From: Proteles cristata cristata
Lineage: Eukaryota > Chordata > Mammalia > Carnivora > Hyaenidae
DNA length: 64,000 nucleotides
NCBI GenBank assembly: GCA_017311185.1
Contig: JAESUZ010000432.1
Coordinates: forward strand, 744,001 to 808,000
Reading direction: 5' to 3'
Positions 11,237-22,090 of the stretch are shown here, in pieces. The position numbers were made by a program, and so were the translations under genes. Below the pieces are notes generated by a model. The model did no database searches. It was not told the origin of the DNA and saw only the letters and a program-made list of their open reading frames with translations. The stretch's first letter is position 1. Each line of letters begins with the position of its first letter.

Positions 11237-11699
11237 TCAACTGCTACTGTTTTTAAACAAAATTGTGTAATATACTTGTCTCTTAGTTCTTGATAATAAT
11301 TACTCAAAGTCCTATCTTGAGGGGTGACTCAATTTTATCGCAAGCCTTCATCATGTGCCCACACTGGTGTTGCTCAGGGAGCCTGGCAAGATCGAACCGT
11401 CCTGTCTCTGGGCTCTCTAAGCTCCTCGCCCTGTTTCTGTGAGTGTGTGTATCACAGTGTCCACTGTCTCCATTCAGTCAGGAATATCTGGAGGGGAGAA
11501 ATTGTGCTGATTTTCCTTGTGTGAGGTCCAGCTACAGAGAGTATTTGCGTATTTGATCCATAAAGATTTGGAGAAAGAATAATTGAATGTTCATACAAGA
11601 AACTCCGAATTAAAAGTAGTAAAAATGAGAAAGTGTCTCAAATTGTAAAGGGATGTGTTAGTAGCAACTATGTGCAAAGGGGGCAGTTGTTTCTTGATA

Positions 11700-11903
11700 T
11701 TTAACATTTATTTATTTTTGAGAAAGGGAGTGAGCGTGCTAGTGGGGGAGGTGCAGAGAGAGAGGGACACACAGAATCCAAAACAGGCTCCAGGCTCTGA
11801 GCTGTCAGCACAGAGCCTGACCTAGGGTTCAAACCGAAGAACCCCAAGATCATGACCTGAGCCGAAATGGGATATTTAGCCCACTGAGCCACCCAGGCAC
11901 CCC
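11700..11903 (-). mobile_element. SINEC copy, inverted
   Basis: From TTTAACATTTATTTATTTTTGAG to GAGCCACCCAGGCACCCC. Only about 40 bp of unique sequence separates it from the next minus-strand SINE at 11944, so two independent insertions sit nearly back to back in the same orientation. Confidence 0.93.
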
Positions 11904-11943
11904 AGCAGCCAAAGCCAAAGGATAAACAATTTCCACAAGTTTA

Positions 11944-12145
11944 TTTTTTTTTAATTTTATTTTTATTTATTTCTAGGAGAGAGAGAGAGAGACAGCATGA
12001 GCAGGGGAGGGTCAGAGAGAGAGGGAGTCACAGACTGAAACAGGCTCCAGGCTCTGAGCTGATGCGGGGCTCGAACCCACGAACCGCGAGATCATGACCC
12101 AAGCGAAAGTCGGACGCTTAACGGACTAAGCCACCCAGGCGCCCC
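11944..12145 (-). mobile_element. SINEC, 'TTTCGCTTAGG' subfamily, with 17-bp target duplication
   Basis: A perfect 17-bp duplication, CAATTTCCACAAGTTTA, flanks the element at 11927-11943 and 12146-12162. The copy carries AAGCGAAAGTCGG and the TTTCTAGGAGAGAG tail junction. It lacks the GGCAGTCAGCACAGAGCCCGA part between GAGCTG and ATGCGGGGCTCG, an internal deletion of roughly 20 bp compared with sister copies here. Confidence 0.97.
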
Positions 12146-12169
12146 CAATTTCCACAAGTTTAAAGCTAA

Positions 12170-12400
12170 GTGGGAGAAGAAGGGGGAAAATAGTTGGGGA
12201 GAGGGAGGGAAGCAACCATGAGAGACTCTAGAATGCTGAGAACAAACTGAGGGCTGAAGGGGGTAGGGGAGAGGGGAAGGGGGGTGATGGGCATAGGGGA
12301 GTGCACTTGTTGGGATGAGCAGTGTGTGTTATATGGAAACCAACTTGACAATAAACTATTTAAGAAAAATAAATAACAATTAAAATTAAAGAAAATAAAG
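12170..12400 (+). mobile_element. 5'-truncated carnivore L1, 3' end only
   Basis: AGCAACCATGAGAGACTCTA, CTGAGAACAAACTGAGGGCT, a G-rich tract, GGTGATGGGCATAGGGGAG, CACTTGTTGGGATGAGCAG and GGAAACCAACTTGACAATAAA match the 3' UTR of recent felid/carnivore L1s. The G-rich polypurine tract near 12255-12300 is typical of L1 3' UTRs. About 230 bp remains and no ORF2. Confidence 0.8.
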
Positions 12401-13289
12401 CTAATGGGAAAAATTGGCTTGAATGAACAGGAGGCTGTTTTAATATTTGTGTTACTCTATTCTTTTTATCATCTTTTTGGAAATTAAACATCTGTGTAAA
12501 TCAAGATAAAATACTGCTGTGCTATGAATAGTTTTTATTTATGAATAAAATGATTAAAACAAGTTTAATTTTTTTGTTTATTTAGATAAGTTAGTACCTT
12601 ACTAACTGAATTTACTGGAATTTTGTTTAACAAAGCTACAACTTTTGAGCTTTAAACACTTGCTGCTAGACACCCCTTTGTTTTTTTTTCCTTTTTTTAA
12701 CTTAAGTTTTCTACAATAAGAAATGGGTATTTTTTTAAATTCCGCTCTCCAGCCCAGCCCTTTGCTGAAATTCTAAGTAAAAAAAAGACAAAAGTCATCA
12801 TACTGAAGATTTTAAATCAATAAAATATGTGTAGAACCACTCACTCCTTCCATTTCAAGCAAACATGAAATGGTCTCTTGAAATGAACATGAAATTGTCT
12901 CTTGATAGCATAAATGCATGTGATCTTCTGCTTCACGGTTATGCATATGGCTCAGCTTGGCCTCACGTTATAAAAATTACAGAGATATTTTATATACCTC
13001 TGTATAGATATATAATATCTATATTATATGTAATATATAATATAGCCGCAAGTTTGTCATGAAGCTCCAGAAAGATTAAAAAGAAATAATACCCAGTAGG
13101 GAACCTGAGAACTGTGACTTCTGGATTTTACAGTTATTCTACACTCCTATTAAATTTGCCAATTTACGTTAGTCAAGTGATTGTGTTCTATTAGGGGGCG
13201 TTATGTTCTAAGCCTAGAGCAGTGTCCCCAAAGTGTAGCACATATAAAGGCAATATTTATGTAATAATATAGCACATATAAATGCTATA
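12400..13289. other. AT-rich sequence with a palindromic AT tract
   Basis: No repeat family was recognised. Positions 12995-13045 hold ATAGATATATAATATCTATATTATATG-like alternating AT sequence that is nearly self-complementary and could extrude a hairpin. A short direct repeat of ATAGCACATATAAA-like text lies near 13235-13283. Confidence 0.55.
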
Positions 13290-13299
13290 ATGTGTCAGC

Positions 13300-13560
13300 A
13301 AAAAATACTATGGCTTTATCATTTCCCTAACACACCCAGCCATCTTGACCTTGTGCTAATTTTCCCTTATATGTGGTACTTATTACCATACAAACTATGT
13401 TTATTTGCTATATTTCTCCCTTGTTTTATCTATCCCTCTGCTAAAATGGAAGTCCATGAGGGCAGGGTTTTTTCTGTGTTTAATTCATTGATCTATCCTA
13501 AGCACCCAGAACCATGTCTAGGACACAGTAATCATTTCATAAGTATTTGCTGAATAAGTA
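13300..13560 (+). mobile_element. L2 LINE 3' end
   Basis: AAGTCCATGAGGGCAGGG, CCTAAGCACCCAGAACCATG and AAGTATTTGCTGAATAAGTA are in the order of the L2 3' end (the 'gagggcagggactgtgt ... caataaatgtttgttgaatgaa' motif). The CT-rich part upstream also fits. Confidence 0.75.
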
Positions 13561-13749
13561 GACACTGATCACATGTATGAAGATTAATATAAACAAAATA
13601 GATGACTTTAGCTCTCATAAGAAAAGTTATAATGTCTTTAGCTCCCATAGTGTCAGGAAAAAAACATTTGCCTTATATGGCAAATTTCAGATACCAGACA
13701 CATAATCCACACAGGTAAATCTAGGTTAAACAACACTCTCAGGCTTTGA

Positions 13750-15945
13750 AAGGGGAAGGTGGCAGCAGAGAGGAGAATCCTAGGCTCACCTCATCCCACA
13801 AATACAACTACCTAAGTATAAAGTCCTTCTGGATACATCAGAAATCGCCCTGAAGACTGGAAGAACACACTCAACAACTAAAGGTAGAGAAGAAGCCACA
13901 GCAAAGAAGGTAGGAAGGGCAGAGGTATGGTTTGGGAGAGAAACGGACTGTGGCCACTGCAGTGGGGTGGGAGCTTCGGTCACAGAGAAGGGTGAGGGAC
14001 AGACCAGCACACAGGGGAACCCACATGGAGAAGAAAAATCCCCATAGAAGTTACTTGGAAAGCAAGACGGCTGATTTCATGAGTTCTTGCAACCAGTAAG
14101 GCTTAAAGCCTGGAACTCTAAAGGTCAGTGGGCTTGGCCCAGGAACAGGCCAGGGACATTGAGGCTATTCTTGAATAGAAGACAGGCAAACAATCCTCAG
14201 ACACACAGCATGGGAACAGCGATCTGGAGACTTCTTAGGGCACACAGTGGGGAGGTTATTTGCTTATCTTGGAGCATATCCCAGAAAGGAGCATTCACAG
14301 AGAGACTCCTCTGGGAACAAAGGAACTGGCAGGTGCCATTTCTCTCCCTTGCCCCACAGTATAACCAGCACAAGGCCACCTGTGGGAACCAGCTCAGCAC
14401 TAGCACTCACCTCCTAGCTTGCTTACACCAAGCCCTACCCCCTTGCATTCTAGTGGAAGTGCCTTTCCCAGTCACTTGCCTCAGTCCCGTGCAGCACACC
14501 CCTACCACAGAAGTCTGTCCCAAACACCTGCTTACAGCACATCTCCTGACCTGGGACTTCTGCAGAGCCTCTGATCTGGTGGCAGTGCCAACACATCTTA
14601 CATGCAGACCAGAGCACACCACATTCAGCCGAGGGACCAAACAGTGCCCACAACAGACAAGGAGAGCCTTTGCAGAAAATTGGCCTAAAGGATAAAGTGG
14701 CCAGGACACAGCAGGAGAGTGGACACAGCACACATCAGACACACTTCCTGAAGAGACAGGCCCTGGGCAACAGGGGAACTAGATAGCAGGCCACTTGAGG
14801 ATCTCTGCTTCATAAGGCCATTCCCCCACGAACAGGATACAAAGCTGACTTTGCTAACACACATCAACAGGCAAAGAGAGTCAGACAAAATGAAAAGACG
14901 GAGGAATTTGTCCCAAATGAAAGAACAGGACAAGGCCACAGCGAGACATCTAAATGAAATAGATGCCTGATAGAGAATTTAAAGTAATGATTATAAAAAT
15001 ACTCACTAGACTTAACAAAAGAGTGGAAGGCATCAGTGAGACCCTTAACACTGAGATAAGGAAAAACACAGCAGATATAAAGGGCTCAATAAATGAGAAA
15101 CACACTTGATGGAATGAACAGCAGAGGAATTAGAACTAGAAGAAGCAGAGGAACAAATTAATGACCTATAGGACAGAGTAGTTTAAGTAATCAATCTGAA
15201 CAAAAGAGAGAAAAAGAATTATGCAACATGAGAATAGGTTTAGGGAACTCAGTGGCTCCATCAAACAGAAGAACATTTGTGTTATAGGAGTCCCAAAAGA
15301 AGAAGAAAGAGACAAGGGGTCAGAAATTTTATTTCAAGAAATACTAGCTGGAAAATTCCCTAATCTGGGGAAGGAAACAGACATCCAGATTCAGGGGGCA
15401 CAGAGAATTCCTTACAGAATCAACAAAGCAGAGCCATACCAAGATATACTGTAATTAAAATGGCAAAATGCAGTGACAAAGAAGACATTTTAAAAGCAGC
15501 AAGACATTTACGTACAAGGGAAATCCCACAGGGCTATCAGCCTATCTGAGGACTTTTCAGCAGAAACCTCTAGCCAGGCGGAAGCGGCACGATACATTCA
15601 AAGCACTGACTGGGGAAAATCTGCAGCCAAGAAAATCTCTATCCAGCAAGGCTGTCACTTAGAATAGAAGGAAAAAGAGTTTCCCAGACAAAAACTAAAG
15701 GAGTTCATGACCACTAATCCAGCCCTGCAAGAAATATTAAGGGGGACTCATTGAGTGGAAACTGACCATATGAAAGTAGGAAACACAAAAGCACTAAAGA
15801 TGAATACTTTTGTAAAAAACTCAGTCAAGGAATTCATAAAATACAAGGAGATAAATGTGACATCATATGCCTAAAATGTGGAGGAGGACAAGAGTGAGGA
15901 ATGGGTTCAAATTTAAACAACATGCTCAGGAAATTATATAATCTG
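13750..15945 (+). mobile_element. L1/HAL1-type element: 5' UTR, ORF1 relic and inter-ORF region
   Basis: The left part (CCTAGGCTCACCTCATCCCACAAATAC, GAAGACTGGAAGAACACACTC, GCCACAGCAAAGAAGGTAGGAAG) fits a mammalian L1 5' UTR. The centre carries a decayed ORF1. The right part (CTATCCAGCAAGGCTGTC, TTTCCCAGACAAAAACTAAAGG, AGTCAAGGAATTCA) fits the ORF1 C-terminal and following region shared by L1 and half-L1 (HAL1) elements. It stops near 15945 without an ORF2. It could be a 3'-truncated L1 or a HAL1-like element; I cannot decide. Open frames at 14087-14695 (202 codons) and on the opposite strand lie in the 5' UTR and are not ORF1. Confidence 0.75.
15221..15454 (+). pseudogene. L1 ORF1p fragment (RNA-binding chaperone), decayed
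   Basis: The 77-residue frame contains NICVIGVPKEEERDKGSEIL, then FPNLGKE and IQIQGAQRIPYRIN. These match the start of the RRM domain of L1 ORF1p, the RNA-binding nucleic-acid chaperone of the L1 particle. Typical ORF1p is about 300-370 residues. Upstream purine-rich text (14960-15220) corresponds to the coiled-coil part but is broken by stops. The frame ends in TAA after the EPYQDIL part, and homology continues downstream only with further stops. Confidence 0.8.
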
Positions 15946-16012
15946 GTTTGTTCAGTTCTGGCTGTTAAAATATCCCAACCTACTTCGGAAATTTTTCTTA
16001 TAACTTATGATT

Positions 16013-16230
16013 TTTTTAAAAATATTTTTATTTATTTCTAGGAGAGAGAGAGAGAGACAGCGTGAGCAGGGGAGGGTCAGAGAGAGAGGGAGACACAGAC
16101 TGAAACAGGCTCCAGGCTCTGAGCTGGCAGTCAGCACAGAGCCCGACGTGGGGCTCGAACCCACGAACCGCGAGATCGTGACCTAAGCGAAAGTCGGACG
16201 CTTAACCGACTAAGCCACCCAGGCGCCCCT
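16013..16230 (-). mobile_element. SINEC, 'TTTCGCTTAGG' subfamily, inverted
   Basis: Near-consensus minus-strand copy (GCGAGATCGTGACCTAAGCGAAAG and GGCAGTCAGCACAGAGCCCG). The 16-bp target duplication at 15997-16012 and 16231-16246 has one mismatch. It landed about 50 bp beyond the end of the L1/HAL1 piece. Confidence 0.95.
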
Positions 16231-16246
16231 CTTATACCTTATGATT

Positions 16247-17033
16247 AATGGGCAATAAAATATAACATTTCTTTAATAATTCACAATTTTGCAGGGTTTC
16301 AGAGCATTAATTCTGAACATTATTTCACATTATGCAACAGTAAACTGTAGAAATAAAAAGTATAGAAGGATGAGCCGAAAGGGTACTGACCACAATTACA
16401 TCCCTAATATGAACATATTTTGAGGTCATTTTGATTTTTTACCTAAAATGTGAGTGAATAAAAATTCTGCTTAACTCACATTTGGGGTTTAAATACATCT
16501 GGATTTTTCTAAACGCCTTACTATGCAAAACACCACCTCAAACCAGGATACAGCTCTTATCGTTACAAAATCTAATTAGGGAGATTTCCTTAAACTTGAC
16601 CAAGTATTTATAATACCAGCTTGCAGCTGTGCAAAGGCATTAACTACGCTGAGGCTAAACCCATAAAAAGTTTCACATGAAATAGTGCCACAAGGCCCTT
16701 CTTATCTCAGGTTTGATATGCCTGCGGTGTTTTTAATGAACACATTTTAAATTCCTAGAGCAGTCTTATCAAAAGCAGCAGCTTTGGGGTCCACAGACAA
16801 GCCTGGCACACTGTTCCGACTCTTTGCAATCAGTTCATATCAACTAATCTGAAGATAGAACTACAGGTATAAGTATATGGAGACCCAATTGTTCAAAGCA
16901 TGAAAAATTCATCAAGTATAAACCAACATGCTGAGAGGCCTTTTCGTAAGATGGGCTTTATCCTTTTGTTACCAAAGTAGAAAAACATGAAATGAAATAA
17001 TAAACTGCTTGCCCACGAAAATGCACACATTTT
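16247..17033. other. Repeat-poor sequence
   Basis: No repeat family, exon or RNA gene was recognised. The composition is less extreme than the neighbouring AT-rich DNA, and parts such as 16640-16800 look like ordinary slowly evolving non-coding sequence. That is an impression only. Confidence 0.4.
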
Positions 17034-17256
17034 GGGGGGCTCCTGGGTGGCTCAGTCAGTTGAGCATCCAACTTCAGCTCAGGTCATGATCTTACGGTTC
17101 ATGGGTTCAAGCCCCATGTCGGGCTCTGTGTTGACAGCTCAGAGCCTGGAGCCTGCTTCGGATTCTGTGTTTCCCTCTTACTCTGACCCTCCCCTGCTCA
17201 CGCTGTCTCTATCTCTCAAAAATAAAAAATAAAACATTAAAAAAAATTTTTTAAAG
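17034..17256 (+). mobile_element. SINEC copy
   Basis: Head GGGGGGCTCCTGGGTGGCTCAG, GGGTTCAAGCCCCATGTCGGG, TTCGGATTCTGTGTTTCCC and tail CAAAAATAAAAAATAAAACATT. It has a good B box and moderate divergence. The 66-codon open frame over it is SINE read-through. Confidence 0.93.
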
Positions 17257-18402
17257 AAACGCCTACATTTCTTGAGGAGTTATTTGTAATATATGAAAAG
17301 ATGATTAACAAAATCCGAATTTACCATTGTGAACTGTTTATCTTAATCAGGGTTGATATGCAGTCCCAACATATATTAGACATCGGATCCAAGCAAAAGA
17401 GTCATTCGTTTTATTAAAATAAGAGTAAACTATAAAAAAAAAACCTCACCTTTTCTCTGTATCATTCTAATTCTTCATACAATTGTTTGCAAAATCCATA
17501 TAATAAAAATGTAAATTGTTTTGGGGGAGCTTTCAAAGAAGGAAATTGCAAAAATAACAAGACCCAGCAATCACCTGAAGTGATTTTTACAGCTATTCAG
17601 TATAGAGAGCACATTGATTCCAACCCCTTGTTAAGATGAAAATATTGTAACCAGTAAAATTAAGTCATCCCTAATGACTGCTGCATAAATTGGTCACATT
17701 TTATAGACTGTTATCTTCAAGGCTTCATCTTTTTGATTTAGCAAATATGCCCCCTGTACTTTCCTTGTGCATTCACATTCTCCCTTTTGCGCAGAATGAT
17801 TACCTATCATTGACTACATTGCCCTGTTAATGAATTCAAGACATCATTTCGCTGATTTAGTAATACAGCGGTGGTATTACCCAGCAGCATCATCATACAC
17901 TGAGGGGACCTCAGATAGCATTCCATTACCATGAGACGGTTGACCATCTTAATACATTTATAGTGAACAGATACTTCAGCCATTCTGGAAAGCTATCTGT
18001 ACTTTCCTTATTTTAATGGCTCAAGGGGGAGAAAAGGCTCTTCTGAGGATAATCCTGAGGAAAACATTCAAGTTTAAATACTGAAGTTGTTAATATTCAG
18101 ATCCTATTATTGCAGTGATAGAGTTTGGAAAGCTAATATTGAGATCCTATTGCCACAATGATATAATGGTGAAAGCATTGAAAATCTAGAAAGAAGAAAA
18201 TGTTACTAATTTTCACAGAAGAATTCAGGAGAGAATGGTCCAAGGAAGAGAAGAGTCCAGAGGAGAAAATAATTGACATGAGTGGGGGAGGGGGGGGAAT
18301 GATAATATAAAGTATTTCTCCTAATGTATCCTTTTACAAACTAAAATGAATCTTCTGAATGGACGAATGAAATAGATTTCCAGTCAGACTTATTTTCCTT
18401 TC
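17257..18402. other. Repeat-free block with a possible conserved segment
   Basis: 17640-17990 has no recognisable repeat and mixed composition, with clusters such as GTTAATGAATTCAAGACATC and GCTGATTTAGTAATACAGCGG. It is a weaker conserved-element candidate than 6700-7080. At 18091-18176 a 43-bp block with TAATATT(C/G)AGATCCTATT occurs twice in tandem with several differences. A poly-purine G run (GGGGGAGGGGGGGG) lies near 18284-18297. Confidence 0.4.
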
Positions 18403-18613
18403 CTTTTTTAAAAATATTTTTATTTATTTCTAGGAAAGAAAGAAAGAGACAGCAAGGTCAGAGAGAGAGGGAGATACAGACTCTGACATAGGCTCCAGGC
18501 TCTGAGCTGGCAGTCAGCACAGAGCCCGACGCGGGGCTCAAACCCACGAATCGCGAGATCATGACCTAAGCGAAAGTCGGACGCTTAACCGACTAAGCTA
18601 CCCAGGCGCCCCT
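18403..18613 (-). mobile_element. SINEC, 'TTTCGCTTAGG' subfamily, inverted
   Basis: Has TAAGCGAAAGTCGGACGC and GGCAGTCAGCACAGAGCCCG. CTTATTTTCCTTTC at 18389-18402 and 18614-18627 is a perfect 14-bp target duplication. The part after the tail is shortened (AGAGACAGCAAGGTCAGAG), a small internal deletion in the CT-rich region. Confidence 0.95.
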
Positions 18614-18627
18614 CTTATTTTCCTTTC

Positions 18628-20204
18628 TATTAGGTGCTGTTTTTCCACTCACCTTACAAATTCACAAGCTGCAATTTCCCTTTTCCGAGAAACATTTTGA
18701 GAAAGCATCAACAAAGTGTTAATATTCTTCCTTCGGCTGAGGAAAAAATCATAAGTGCCATAAAGAAAGCATATCCAACTTCTCCTGAGGCAAAATTAAA
18801 CTCTTTTCAGGATTTGCTACACAGATAACATAGCACCAGTGATATCTGCTGACAGCTTTGCCATTTTTCTCAACCCTAAGATTTCTGTGGCCTCTTAAAA
18901 GATGAACTAAATGTAAATATAGCAGCATAATAAAAAAAACTTGACACACTGACTGGACAGGAAGAATTCCTTTCTAAGTTTCTCTACCCTATATCACAAT
19001 GATGCCAATAAACTCAGTGATATTTTGATTTTGAAAACCAAACTAACTCTTTGGTTGTTTTTACTCATTTGGTGTTTTCCTACTCTGGCCCCGGCCCTTC
19101 ACCACCCACCTCACACTTTCTACATTCGGCTCTCCCGGGCCAGCACTCAAGGTGCTGGTTTGTTTGCTCTTTTTCCTCATGTCACTTACGTTTATTTCTC
19201 CCAGATTTCCACCTTGTTATCAACAAACTCTTTCAAATTCATTAATTTGGGTACTGTGCTTTATTTTAGCGATACCACCTCATTCTGATATCTGTAAAAT
19301 TATATGATCAGGTCACTGGTGTCATCATAAAAAATTATATATAAAATGTTTTTAACTTAAATGGTCTTGAGATGGGGCATTTAGTGGTAGTACAAAGGAG
19401 ATAATGTTTCAGGAAGTTGGTTTTATAAAAGATATGACTCCCTAACATATTCATATAGGATAAGAAGACCCAGAACACAGGAGGAGTAAGCCCCAAAATA
19501 TGTTTGCTTGCTAGTTTTTCAGTTCCAAGGATGAGGGGACTGAATCCTTGGGAGGCCTAGAGATTAGACTGAAGTCTCACATTTCATCAGTGGGAAGTGC
19601 AGGTAAATCCCATGTCATCTGACAACCTGAATCATACATTTCAGCAACATCCCTCAATAAACACAGAACTGTTCTGATCTAACTAGGATAGGAAATTATT
19701 CAGCCCATAAAAAAGGAGCTAAGCTAGCATGTTTATTTAAGTATTGGCAGATGTTTTCTTTGGCTAATCTCTACTTTGTAAGTCATTAGTGTGTCTGGAT
19801 AAATAAGGACCTTAAGAAACCATCAGGACTCATAACAAGGAAATCTTCAACATTCTGCACATCTGCTAAATGGCCAAGCCAACATTTTCCTATATCTCTT
19901 AACGTAAGAACATTAGGTTTTATTAAAGCTAATTGGTTTATTCTTTTTTATAGAAATGAGAATCTAATTGATGAATGTGCTGGGTTTTCTTCTGTGTCTA
20001 GATACTAATATGATTTTGTTCTTGAACACACATACACACACGCACACACATTTTCTCATTATCTTCTGAGCCGGTCACTTGATACAGCAATGGCTTATGA
20101 CAACCTAAATTTATTTTTCTTAGCATTGTTGTTATTGTTGTTGTTGTTGTTGTTATGACTTCCCTGTGTTGAGCTGAGAGTCACTAAATGTGGTAGAGAT
20201 ATAT
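18628..20204. other. Unique sequence with two short tandem repeats
   Basis: No gene or interspersed repeat was recognised. A short CA tract lies near 20029-20050, and an interrupted GTT trinucleotide run at 20127-20155 (about nine units) could be length-variable. Overlapping plus-strand frames at 19025-19288 and 19051-19245 have no recognised domain. Confidence 0.5.
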
Positions 20205-20430
20205 TGTGGTGGTTAACAGCATGGACTTTCGGTGTATGATGACTTATCTATAAAGAAGGAAGTCTGGGCTTCATAAACAGATCTTACACAAGTTACTTAA
20301 TTTTATGAGCCTCAGTTTCATTATTCTTGTGGAAATAAAGATACCTAGATTGTTGTATGTATTAGGGGTAATGTATGCAAAATACCTATCTCATTTCCAA
20401 AAGCACAGAAATCAATGAAAATGGTTACTT
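20205..20430 (+). mobile_element. MIR SINE
   Basis: GTGGTGGTTAACAGCATGGACTT at the head, ACACAAGTTACTTAATTTTATGAGCCTCAGTTTC as the core, then TAAAGATACCTAGATTGTTGTATG. This is the standard MIR order, heavily diverged. Confidence 0.85.
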
Positions 20431-21289
20431 TTTCATTCAGCTGAACTATTGCTTCACCGTCTGACAAAGGCACTTTCAAGATTATTTAAAACAGCCTCCA
20501 GGTGGGGCTTCATGGCTATCACCATTCATCCAGCCACTGGGTGCTCTGTCTATCTGTAAGCCCCATGTCCTCTACCATTCAACAGTGACCATGGGTCCTT
20601 CCTGTGCTTGGATCCTTAATTCTCCGCCCTCTAATAAAACAACCTAGTTTTGTCTCATTAACATATTTTGAATATGCCTCCATGGCTTAGCAGACATATG
20701 TGGAATTCTAGGCCAGAGTTGTAAGATACAGACAACATCTGTGAATTTAGAATATATTAAATACACTGCCTCTTGCATGAGCCTATGAGACGTTGCCATC
20801 AAGTTGGGGAGGAAACTTCCCCACGAATTAAATTGTGGCTGTAGGTGTCTTTCCCTAGGAAGAGTCCATTTGTAGGCATGTGTTTTATATGCTCCTTTAT
20901 TCCAGAAGGGGTTTAAGTTAGCTTAGAGCTGTATGTAAAAGACATTCACATTAATTAGCTTGACTGTGGTAAGTATTTATAACATACATGTATAGGTATG
21001 TGTGTATGTATATATTTCTGAAAATATCACATGTACATCTTAAATACATACAATTTTTATTCAATTTTTATTTGTCAATCATACTTGAATAAAACTGGAA
21101 GACATATTTGCATAAATTATAAAACCAGGGCAAAAGAAAACCAAAATGTGGATGCAGTCAAGAACTAGGCTAAAATCTGCACACCGTAATTATCTACTAA
21201 TAGACCACATATTTGGCTCAAACCTTGCTCACAGCAAATGAGTAAACAGAGATGATACATCATTATGAGTCACTGCAATAAAGGCCACA

Positions 21290-21485
21290 GTGTACTGAGT
21301 GCTCATTGTGGGCTGTACGCAGTAAGTTCTTTACATGAATGAAACGTTGTCTTCTCAATAATACTGAGATGGGCATTATTTTATAGCTGCGTTTTGGATG
21401 ACAAAACTGAGGAGGCAAGAGATTGACTTATTTGCCCAAAAACATCTACGAAGCTGGAATGTGAACCAACTCAGACTGACTCTAG
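21290..21485 (-). mobile_element. MIR SINE, inverted
   Basis: TGAGTGCTCATTGTGGGCTGTACGC, TTCTTTACATGAATGAAACG, GGGCATTATTTTATAGCTGCG, GACAAAACTGAGGAGGCAAG and GAATGTGAACCAACTCAGACTGACTC are the reverse complement of the MIR consensus in order. Confidence 0.85.
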
Positions 21486-21746
21486 CAAACACAACTATAA
21501 TGACTACACTGAGCAGCAGAAAAGGGTGAAAAAATAGCGTTTCAATTCATTTGCTAATAAGTGACCATGAAAATTACTGACTTCTCTCATTCTTAGTTTC
21601 TTCAGATATAAATAGCTACCTCACTGACATCTGATGATAGATGCCATCTTATGGAAAGAGAAACAACATGGTGTCCCATACAAGGGGCTCTACAAACATT
21701 ATCATATGAGCCAGTATATCCAACCTCCAAAGATCCTAATGAAGTA

Positions 21747-22088
21747 CAGTTGACTCTTGAATAACATGGGACTTGGGGACACTGACTCCTGTATAATTAA
21801 AAATCCAAATATAGCTTTTGACTCCCCAAAACTTATCTGCTAACAGTCTACTACTGACTGGAAGCCTCCCTGATAACATCAACAGTTGATTAACACATAT
21901 TTTCTATGTTATATGCATCATATACCATATTCTTTTAATAAAGTAAGCTGGAGAAAAAAAATATTATTAAGAAAATCATAAAGATAATAAAGAAAATACG
22001 TTTACAATACAATACCATATTTATTGAAGAAGATTTCCATATAAGTGGGCATGCCCAGTTCAACTCTATGTTGTTCAATGATCAACTG
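21747..22088. mobile_element. Tigger-type Tc1/mariner MITE with TA target duplication
   Basis: The element starts CAGTTGACTCTTGAATAAC and ends in the imperfect reverse complement (GTTGTTCAATGATCAACTG). TA dinucleotides lie immediately outside at 21745-21746 and 22089-22090, as expected for Tc1/mariner transposition. Inner text such as TTGACTCCCCAAAACTTATC and AATAAAGTAAGCTGGAG matches a widespread Tigger-derived non-autonomous family. At 342 bp it has no transposase. Confidence 0.88.
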
Positions 22089-22090
22089 TA

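Noticed and set aside
14087..14695. 202-codon plus-strand open frame and overlapping minus-strand frames
   Set aside because: They lie in the 5' UTR of an L1/HAL1-type element, upstream of its ORF1 relic. They have no known domain, and several frames are open at once because of composition.
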